Source: Trebouxia sp. TZW2008
Taxonomy: Eukaryota; Chlorophyta; Trebouxiophyceae; Trebouxiales; Trebouxiaceae
Assembly (NCBI GenBank): GCA_002118135.1
Contig: BDIU01000068.1
Span: 62,001-126,000 of the forward strand
Reading direction: 5' to 3'
Length of the DNA stretch: 64,000 nucleotides
Of the stretch, positions 58,501 to 64,000 are shown piece by piece. Position numbers and translations under genes: made by a program. The notes beneath the pieces were generated by a model. It saw nothing but the letters and a program-made list of their open reading frames with translations, was not told the origin of the DNA and did not search any database. Each line of letters starts with the position of its first letter. Position 1 is the first letter of the stretch.

Positions 58501-61500
58501 CCATGTTGTCAGTGGATCAGTTTACCAACTTGAGATTACGCTGTCAATCATTAACCCTTGTCGACAACCCTAGTCAACCCATATGCCCTAACTTGCAGCA
58601 GGAGCTGCATGCCAAGTTTATGTTCCCCTCACATGACAGGAGTCCCTATGTATCCACTTGACCAAAATGATAGTATGTAGTTGAGAAAAACCCTCATCGG
58701 AACCCTAGCTGACCCATGTGCTGTTTCTTGTCTTACAGGGGGAACTGCACGTCAAGCCTCTGTTCCCCTCACAACATGAGCAGGGCCGCATTGTCAAGCT
58801 GGAAGAAGGCACTGCAGCTGTATGGGAGGTCCCGGGTGCAAACCCTGCAAACGACAACAGCAGCATAGTTTTGACGTACCAAGTGGGACCTGATGAGGAA
58901 CGCAGCAACGCCTTGGTTGACTTGCTGGTCCACTGTGCCAAGAGAGACGTCTTCCATGTGCTAAGGACACAGCAACAGCTTGGCTACTTGGTGTTCTTGT
59001 CATCGTGGACCAATCTGTCCGTGCACAGGTGAGCGCTGACATGATTTGCAATGCTTTGGTTGACCTGCTGGTTCACTGTGCCAAGAGAGACGTCTTCCAT
59101 GTGCTCACGGCGCAGCAACAGCTTGGCTGCGTGGTCTTCTTGTCATCATGGACCAACCTGTCTGTGCACGGGTGAGAGCGCATGACTCTGTATATAGACA
59201 TCCTTTTTCATGCTGAACATCACCAGCAGCATAGTTTTGACGCACCAACTGGCACCTGATTAAGAATGCAGCAATGCCTTGTTTGACCTGCTGGTTCACT
59301 GTGTCAAGAGAGACGTCTTCCATGTGTTGAGCCTCAGCAATAGCTTGGCTACTTGGTGTTCCTGTCATCATGGACCAACCTGTCTGTGCACAGGTGAGCG
59401 CGCATGGCTCTGTGTCCTTGCTACCTTCAACTTCACCAAGCTGTACATTGCTAGCGATGACTTGACTGTTGCTTGTGGCGTGCAGTGTGGTGTTCATCCT
59501 GCAGTCCACAGCTTTCAGCTGCCACCACCTGGAGGAGCGCTGTGAAGCTTTCCTGCCCACCTTCCTGGCTACCTTAGAAGAAATGCCTGAAGCCACCTTT
59601 AAAGCCCAGGTACTGCACCTGTCCACCTTTTATTTTTGAAAGTTCAGCTGCAATCTCAGGCAATGTCACTTTCAACGCACAACGTTGCTTGCTGTCTGAC
59701 AAGTGTTATTGCAAGTTTGGCCAGCATGTGGTGCCATGAAGTTTTCATTCCCACCTTCCTAACCACTCTAGAAGAAATGCCTGAAGCCACTTTTAAACCT
59801 CAAGTGTGTCACTTTTGCTTTCCCGGGACACTTAGATCTCAGATCAAAAGAATGTCAGATGCTCTTAGATATGAAATCAAAAGAATGTCAGATGCTCTTG
59901 AGCTTTGTCGTCAGTGTTCACCACCATGCCATGAAGTCTTCCTGCACACCTCCCTTGCTATCATGAGGATGTCTCAAACCACCTTCACAGCTGAGGTACG
60001 GTCCCTTTGCGTTTGTCATCTGTGAATGCACGCCTGCATCTTGGGCAATGCAAGATGCTCCGTAGCTGTTCTGTGTTCATATCTGGCCAATGTGAGCTAC
60101 TGTGAGGCTCTACTGCCCACCCTCGCCCTGTAACAGACGCCTGCCACCTTAACCACCTTAGCCACCTTAACTTCACGATTACCACTTTGGACCACCTTGA
60201 CCACCTCCAAAGCTCAGGTACAGCAATTCTGCACAATGGCCCCCGTGCTCAGCTTCGGACTCAAATGCAGATTTTGGCAGCATCTGCGATGCTGTCAGAA
60301 TGTGTGCTGAGAGGTGAGTTCTGTGAAGCCTTTCTGCCTAGCTACGGAGTCTAGGGTTTTCCGCCCTACAAGCTGACCCATACCCCATATTTGTGTATAC
60401 ACAGGAGCAAGAGCTGGCCAAAGCCAAGCTAGAGAAGCCCAAAAGGCTGCAGCAGCAGGCTCATAGGGACTAGCAAGAGATCAGAATGCAACAGCTAGAT
60501 TTCCTAGGATTTTGCATGCTCAAGTGCAACCCATATGTGTGCATGTGCAGGCAGAAGAGCTGGCCAAGAGCAAACTGGAGAAGCCCAAAAGGCTGCAGCA
60601 GCAGGCCCACAGGGAGTGGCAAGAGATCAAACATGGCAGTCTGAAGTTCCAACGGCGGCAGCAAGAGGCTGATGCAATCAGGGCGCTTCAGAAAGCAGAC
60701 CTTGTTGCTTTCTTCCAGGTGATTGTCACAGCCATGCTTTGCGTCATCCGGCGACAAGGCTGAGTAGTTTTGGCACGTCCCAGGAGATGCCTGCCTATAA
60801 GTAGCATACATGAGCAGTGTCATGCTGAAGATTGGCATGATGTTGCTCAAATTTGCCCAGGTTGGCAACAGGTTGTTGACAGTTGTCTGAATCCCAGAAG
60901 CAATCAACCTATCAGACGCACATGCAGCTCCTCTCTAAGCATTGGCATTTGGGTGCGCTGATGCAATCAGGGCGCTTCAGAAAGCAGACCTTGTTGCATT
61001 CTTCCAGGTGACATGCACTGCTTGTCGCTGTCTTCTCTCACATGATTCGCATTCAGTTCAATATATGACAAAACACCACGGCGCAGCTGAGCAAAGGAAC
61101 ACAAACAACAAGATCAGAACCAGCGCTTGTCACCTGCTGATGGAAGCGCTGCATGCAACAGACACTTGTGATTTAGCTTGCGTGACAGCAGCTGTGCACT
61201 GCCATGGATGTTGTGATTTTACAGCAGACTCTACCATGTGATGACTTCACCTGCTGCATGTTTCTTGTGTCCTGTCAAATTGGAGGTTTATGCATCACAC
61301 TGTTGTGCTGATTGTGGCAAACAATCAAGAATCCTGTTATGAGCCAAAGCTGCAAGTGTCGCGTCACCTGCATTCACGCTTGTTTATGTTGCCTGCTTCA
61401 CAGATGGCATGTTTGCAATCTTGCAGGAGATGATGCTGTCTGTCAAGACCAGGCGCAAATTGGCAGTTCACATCACAGCAGCCAAAAAGACACCACAAGC

Positions 61501-61726
61501 GAGCGCAGATGAGACAATAAATGAAGCCTCAGAAGCTGATGCAAAGGCTGATGCAGAAGCTCATGCAAAAGCTGATACTGCTCAGCAAGCCTCTGACAAG
61601 TCGGACGGATCACATAGACAGCAGAACTCTGACCATTTAAATGGTGAAACTCAGCAGAAGATGCAGCAGATACAGGATATTTGGGCGTTCAAACGCACAC
61701 AAATGTTGTACCCAGCTACAAACTGA
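46538..61726 (+). CDS. Insulin-degrading enzyme (insulysin), M16A zinc metalloprotease
   Basis: Large clam-shaped peptidase that degrades short peptides in cytosol and organelles. Seventeen exons join in phase: 46538-46702, 46872-46991, 47210-47382, 48129-48282, 48956-49239, 50594-50739, 51143-51338, 52165-52285, 54341-54496, 55160-55434, 56427-56508, 57011-57169, 57915-58025, 58739-59028, 59486-59609, 60551-60718, 61427-61726. Product about 1007 residues (human about 1019). The inverted zinc motif is HFTEH at residues 72-76, and the third ligand is the Glu of NAVDSE, 76 residues later, its codon split by intron 3. Other landmarks: ENGGSTNAYTSSESTNYHFD, GNKDTLL, YYSSN-like HYSSNIMCLSVYG, HLLGHEGEGSVFALLKKLGW, AELAGL-like ATLAGLHYGML, TQQQLGYLVF, LEKPKRLQQQ. 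The C-terminal ~70 residues are Ala/Asp/Glu/Lys-rich and look lineage-specific. One intron (after 50739) begins GC. Most of the 15 kb is ladder-filled intron. Confidence 0.93.
47477..47845. repeat. ~180-bp tandem duplication inside IDE intron 3
   Basis: The block (A/G)TGCCTGCTAGTTACTTGCTGCAGT... ending near CCATGCTG..GGTG...AGAT(T/C)AGGCATGC occurs twice, starting about 47483 and 47662. It contains no recognisable exon sequence, so duplication is not confined to splice junctions. Confidence 0.85.
49240..50215 (+). repeat. Donor-side ladder of IDE exon 48956-49239 (six extra copies)
   Basis: The exon end, encoding LELQWAVPPETKAHKVFPCSYL, is repeated with its AG|GTCAG donor, ending near 49417, 49586, 49768, 49925, about 50090 and 50200. 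Spacing is about 160-180 bp. The first copy is nearly perfect (AVPPETKAYSVFPCSYL). Later ones lose frame (GLPSVPMQLPQ) while keeping base similarity. Confidence 0.93.
50280..50593 (+). repeat. Acceptor-side copies of IDE exon 50594-50739
   Basis: About 50284-50325 (GERSVFALLMK) and 50430-50490 (HLLGYEGEDSVFALLNK) precede the intact HLLGHEGEGSVFALLKK. The second copy stays open through its VFALL motif and is preceded by CTGTAG. Confidence 0.88.
50875..51142 (+). repeat. Acceptor-side copies of IDE exon 51143-51338
   Basis: About 50880-50962 and 51015-51062 repeat GGCATG.AA.GATGCA(A/G)GATG.(A/T)GTGCA(C/T)GC. The first includes most of the VFxYISMxxAPGG segment. The intact exon follows. Confidence 0.85.
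51660..52164 (+). repeat. 181-bp acceptor-side units of IDE exon 52165-52285
   Basis: Intron sequence ATTGGCTGCTGTCACTGG... through ...CTCAAGTACAAAT at 51888 recurs almost base for base at 52069 (period 181). Each leads to a TCTGACCTT..AGGGATCTGCTGCTAGCGCT acceptor and exon start, then TGCNTCAGGANNATGNTGAG. An older copy begins near 51664. Confidence 0.95.
52385..52460 (+). repeat. Donor-side copy of IDE exon 52165-52285
   Basis: Encodes LQEVMQATVCIIWSFKLFE against the intact LQELTPANVRIMWSSKLFE, followed by a GTGAGC donor. Confidence 0.88.
53225..54340 (+). repeat. Acceptor-side ladder of IDE exon 54341-54496 (seven extra copies)
   Basis: Starts of the form TTGCAG|GGCAAGACAGACAGTGT..AGCCCTGGTACTCAAC recur at about 53230, 53367, 53594, 53700, 53880, 54036 and 54204 before the intact copy at 54341. 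Copies at 53700 and 54036 keep most of the exon (CAWATASDERLCLPEL in the former). Several copies share acceptors indistinguishable from the real one. Confidence 0.95.
54845..55159 (+). repeat. Acceptor-side copies of IDE exon 55160-55434
   Basis: About 54849-54985 and 55003-55140 repeat GAGCAGCAAAAGCAGCCAGAAGT and the NFDSPKAIVYMMFTCPEAYVT segment (copies read SFDSPKAIVYITFTCPEAYVT, and a shifted frame in the second). Period about 153 bp. Confidence 0.93.
55435..56090 (+). repeat. Donor-side ladder of IDE exon 55160-55434
   Basis: The exon end, from TTTGTCAAGCT to CTGATGTGGGTCAGTGG|GTGAGT, recurs at about 55487-55580, 55600-55702, 55738-55858, 55905-56018 and 56045-56085. The third keeps the complete GGTCAGTGG|GTGAGTCATCC donor. 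Confidence 0.92.
56676..56772. repeat. Polypyrimidine (TTC)n tract
   Basis: About 95 bp of CTTCTTCTTCTCTTC-type repeat in an IDE intron, nearly pure pyrimidine on the + strand. Such mirror-like tracts can form triplex DNA; it may also promote splicing at downstream acceptors. Confidence 0.9.
56899..57300 (+). repeat. Copies flanking IDE exon 57011-57169
   Basis: About 56899-56989 repeats the exon start almost exactly (VQKDALQRDYSNIKYEQPYQ, identical over these residues) after the same TGGTACAG acceptor. About 57248-57298 repeats its end (SYKEALVGLT against SYEEALRNLT) with GTCATA at the donor. Confidence 0.93.
57595..57914 (+). repeat. Acceptor-side copies of IDE exon 57915-58025
   Basis: TGGCATGTGCATG(CAG) followed by GACTTCATGCCACG-like sequence occurs near 57610, 57706-57770 and 57797-57835 before the intact exon. 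The second copy is closest (CACGGCCGCTACAGCGGTGC). Confidence 0.85.
58450..58738 (+). repeat. Acceptor-side copies of IDE exon 58739-59028
   Basis: About 58453-58500 (EELHVKPLLSAQ) and 58598-58640 (QELHAKFMFPSHD) precede the intact GELHVKPLFPSQHE. Both follow TTGCAG or TGCAGCAG. Confidence 0.88.
59029..59400 (+). repeat. Donor-side copies of IDE exon 58739-59028
   Basis: About 59057-59171 repeats ALVDLLVHCAKRDVFHVL and QQQLGCVVFLSSWTNLSVHG with GGTGAGAGC. About 59224-59393 is a longer copy with stops (FDLLVHCVKRDVFHVL) and GGTGAGCGC. The two copies are roughly 110 and 220 bp apart from the original end. Confidence 0.92.
59700..60345 (+). repeat. Donor-side ladder of IDE exon 59486-59609
   Basis: Copies of the segment encoding EAFLPTFLATLEEMPEATFKAQ with a donor end near 59803 (GTGTGT), 59997 (GTACGG) and 60218 (GTACAG), and a short one near 60320. 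Decay increases along the series. Confidence 0.85.
60404..61010 (+). repeat. Copies flanking IDE exon 60551-60718
   Basis: About 60404-60478 repeats EQELAKAKLEKPKRLQQQAH and stops at TAG. About 60957-61008 repeats the exon end (ADAIRALQKADLVAFFQ, identical) with a GTGACA donor. Confidence 0.93.
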
Positions 61727-62164
61727 AAGGCATGATCTTTTTGCAGCCTGTCAACACTTTTTGAGTGCGGTTCTCACTGACATGCAAACGGAACCAATCA
61801 TCATCATCATCAGAATTGCAACAGTAACTGTTACATGAGACTGTTTCATCGTCCAGCCGAATACAACACGCTATTCTTCAGCCGTGTTGTCTGCCTTTGG
61901 GCCACATGTGCTCAGACTCAGGCCGTTATCTTCACCAAATACTGAAGCGATGGCAATAATATTCATGCATGGCTGTTGTTTCACAACAACATGAGAGGTG
62001 GACGCACGCTGCGTTTACAATGCAGAACTCTGTCTAAGCAAATATGCTGAAGCGCTCACACCCTGCTGCCAACCTGCCATCCAAAAGTCACCAACTCAAT
62101 ATGGGTCGTGTATACAGTCTATATAAGCATACAACTTGATGACCTACAAAACGCTATGCTGCGC
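61727..62164. other. Convergent 3' spacer
   Basis: Lies between the IDE stop and the stop of the minus-strand GT71-like gene. It contains a short TCATCATCATCA run near 61798 and no recognised gene. Confidence 0.5.
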
Positions 62165-63966
62165 CTATCTGGACTTTGCAGAGTAATCAGTTTGGATGCT
62201 GGTAAACAGCTCATTCAAAGCAATCAGGACCGTTCTAACTTCAGGCTCTAAATTTGCAGCTGCCACAGTCAGTACAGGAGTTGGATCACCAGGCGATTTA
62301 CACTCTTTGAAGCTGCATTCACTAATATCGCTGGCACGATTTCCCTCAGGACAACAATATTTCTCATAGTCTGTTGTCACTTGATGTGGAAAGAATCCAT
62401 AAGCATCTGAATATACAACTGCCTGCTGTGGCGAGAGAGGGTTGGTGACAAAATCCATTTCCCTCCAGGGTTCTGAACTTGCTGGGTCGAATTTGCCCAG
62501 GTAGGTGCGATGCAAAAACTGTAGGTTTCCATCTAGGTCATGCTGTACCATACCTGTATGCCGGAATGGTGGATCCTGCATGCACAGCAAACACTTTCTT
62601 CACAGATTTCAATGCATAGTCTTAAGCGCCATATTCGTGCACAAAGTTCCCGATATACTACATGATCTGTAGCCAGCAAGCAAATGCGCAGGGCCCTGAG
62701 ATCATCTATGACAGACAGTGCAGACGACAGAACAGCTTCGCCGCTTAGTGATGCTAGCGCCAGACCATCAAGTCATGCACAGCAGATGATGCAGATCAAC
62801 CTGGCTAGCCAGCTTGCACAATGGGACTAAAAGCTGCGAAATAACAAGTGCTGAAAAGATCCAGCAGGAAGAGTGATTTCAGCCTTGGAACAGATGTCAT
62901 ATCACAAGTGAACTAAGCTACAGCAGTGCAGCAGACAAAATGCAAGATGACATGGCAAAGGGCAACGCACAGCAATCTATTCCAGAGCTACTGCAAGATG
63001 GCATTGCAATGGATATGCACAAAGCAGTGCGGCAGGATGGCTTACTGGAGGAGTGCCGCCGGCGTCTAAAGCTAGCCTGGGAGTCAATGTCACCTGCCAC
63101 AGTGCAAGATCTCATCAGTATCCGGAAGTCAAGAACCCATGCTTCCAAACATTCCTTCAACATTCAAAAAATCTATTTGGCGCTGTGCTTCAAGATTTGC
63201 GCCTGAAACACTCTGATTGGCGTCGAATACGTTACACTCAAACATGCAATGAGCAAGCTCTCACAGACAGTACACACATAATAACTTGCCAAAAAGATTT
63301 GGGCTTGCCAGCTGGGCCCAAATGTCATCTACAGCCACTGTTTGCCTCTCAACAGAAAGAGCTTTCAATTCAAAGCCTGCTGATGGAGTACTGACCAGCT
63401 GAAATACTTTTGGGTTCTCAGCCAGAGCAAAAGCCAGCGCCAGATGCAAGCCATCAAGGATGCCACACAGCTGGGAGTTTCTGTAATGAGGCACTGACCT
63501 GCTGAAAGTCCTTGGCTTTGCCGGCCAGAGCAAAAGCCAGCAACAGCTTGTATTTGCATGAAAAGTGTCCGTTGACAGTCAATGAGGTCAAGGGTTCAAG
63601 ACGTGGTATAAAGATACTGACCAGCTGGAAATCTTTGGCTTTGCCAGCCAAAGCAAAAGCCAAACGGTAGGTGTCCTTGTCACCCCACATCCAGTCTGAA
63701 ATGGGCTTGCGGTGAGAATTGAGAAACCACAGCCACTCTAATACATCAGCATGCCTCTTCCTGCAGCAATATTGGCGGTTGAAATTGCAAACAAGCAAGA
63801 GGTAGTTGGTACATGTCCTCGTCCTATGAGCAGAAGCAACTTGGCACATGTCCTTGTTGCCCCTGCAAGCAAAAGCTAGGCGGTAGGTGTCCTTATCGCC
63901 CCACATCCAGTCTGAGATGGGCTTGTGGCAACATTTCGGGTTCAGCATTAGCAAAAGCCAATCAGC
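62165..63966 (-). CDS. GT71-like mannosyltransferase, 3' part only
   Basis: The gene continues beyond the right edge. The last exon is 62575-62165 (stop at 62165); a family-typical exon is 63760-63622 and joins it in phase 0. The inner exon reads EWLWFLNSHRKPISDWMWGDKDTYRLAFALAGKA (given here in two parts: EWLWFLNS, then WGDKDTYRLAFALAGKA), the GDK(D/E)T(Y/F) block of the MNN2/MNN1 superfamily. The last exon opens with RHTGMVQHDLDGNLQFLHR and ends in a Cys-rich tail (YCCPEG, CSFKECKS). A role in Golgi mannan or glycan synthesis is inferred from the family. An apparent second copy of the GDKDTYRLAF exon at 63966-63850 precedes it, and short copies of LAFALAGKAKDFQ lie after it, so which copies are spliced is uncertain. 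Confidence 0.72.
62940..63230 (+). pseudogene. Plus-strand ORF fragment of unknown origin, probably frameshifted
   Basis: An ATG frame from 62940 encodes about 60 well-balanced residues including EECRRRLKLAWESMSPATVQDL. Near 63115 a second frame takes over, with LFGAVLQDLRLKHSDWRR up to about 63265. The two read as one broken protein. It lies antisense inside an intron of the GT71-like gene. The tone resembles the C-terminal part of a DDE transposase, but I cannot name the family. Confidence 0.35.
63390..63621 (-). repeat. Donor-side copies of GT71-like exon 63760-63622
   Basis: About 63499-63545 repeats LAFALAGKAKDFQQ with a GTCAGT donor, and about 63397-63440 repeats LALAENPKVFQL with GTCAGT. 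A matching exon copy lies upstream at 63966-63850. Confidence 0.88.
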
Positions 63967-64000
63967 CTGAAAAACAGAGAAAAAGATGCATATTATGCTG

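Overview
This window looks like nuclear DNA of a unicellular green alga, possibly a trebouxiophyte. The reasons are many spliceosomal introns with TGCAG acceptors, a plastid-type carotenoid cleavage dioxygenase, an old yellow enzyme, Golgi GT71 mannosyltransferases and a DNase II. The lineage call is inference, not a search result. There are no operons, rRNA genes or CRISPR arrays.

Layout, left to right. (1) 0.7-9.7 kb, +: 5'-partial hypothetical protein, basic and low-complexity. (2) 9.75-10.9 kb, -: weak hypothetical gene, divergent from the next. (3) 11.0-15.1 kb, +: complete eight-exon DNase II. (4) 17.0-18.3 kb, -: SAM-methyltransferase-like gene. (5) 19.6-25.9 kb, +: unrecognised 1011-residue single-pass membrane protein with a Cys-rich ectodomain and a long coiled coil. 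(6) 26.4-27.9 kb, +: GT71 (MNN1-like) mannosyltransferase. (7) 28.7-29.8 kb, +: FkbM-type methyltransferase. (8) 31.6-40.7 kb, -: carotenoid cleavage dioxygenase, divergent from (9) 41.5-45.3 kb, +: old yellow enzyme. (10) 46.5-61.7 kb, +: insulin-degrading enzyme (M16 protease), about 1007 residues. (11) 62.2 kb to the window end, -: 3' part of a second GT71-like gene.

The exceptional property is how the introns are built. Nearly every multi-exon gene carries ladders of decayed tandem copies of its own exon edges. Copies upstream of an intact exon repeat the intron end, the acceptor AG and the first part of the exon. Copies downstream repeat the last part of the exon, the donor GT and the start of the intron. 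I count well over 60 such partial copies. For several genes (DNase II, old yellow enzyme, carotenoid dioxygenase, IDE, the membrane protein) I could thread one intact, phase-consistent reading path through the ladders. The genes therefore look functional, and the introns appear to have grown by repeated tandem duplication across splice junctions. Units run from about 110 to 185 bp, and some neighbouring units are nearly identical, so the process seems recent.

Other structure: a near-perfect 71-bp inverted repeat in a dioxygenase intron (candidate small-RNA hairpin), four copies of a ~175-bp terminal-inverted-repeat element, a non-LTR retrotransposon relic, two probable GC-AG introns and several microsatellites. 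Functionally, the two GT71 genes and the FkbM gene suggest secretory-pathway glycan synthesis. The head-to-head dioxygenase and old yellow enzyme pair may link apocarotenoid or enone production to enone reduction.
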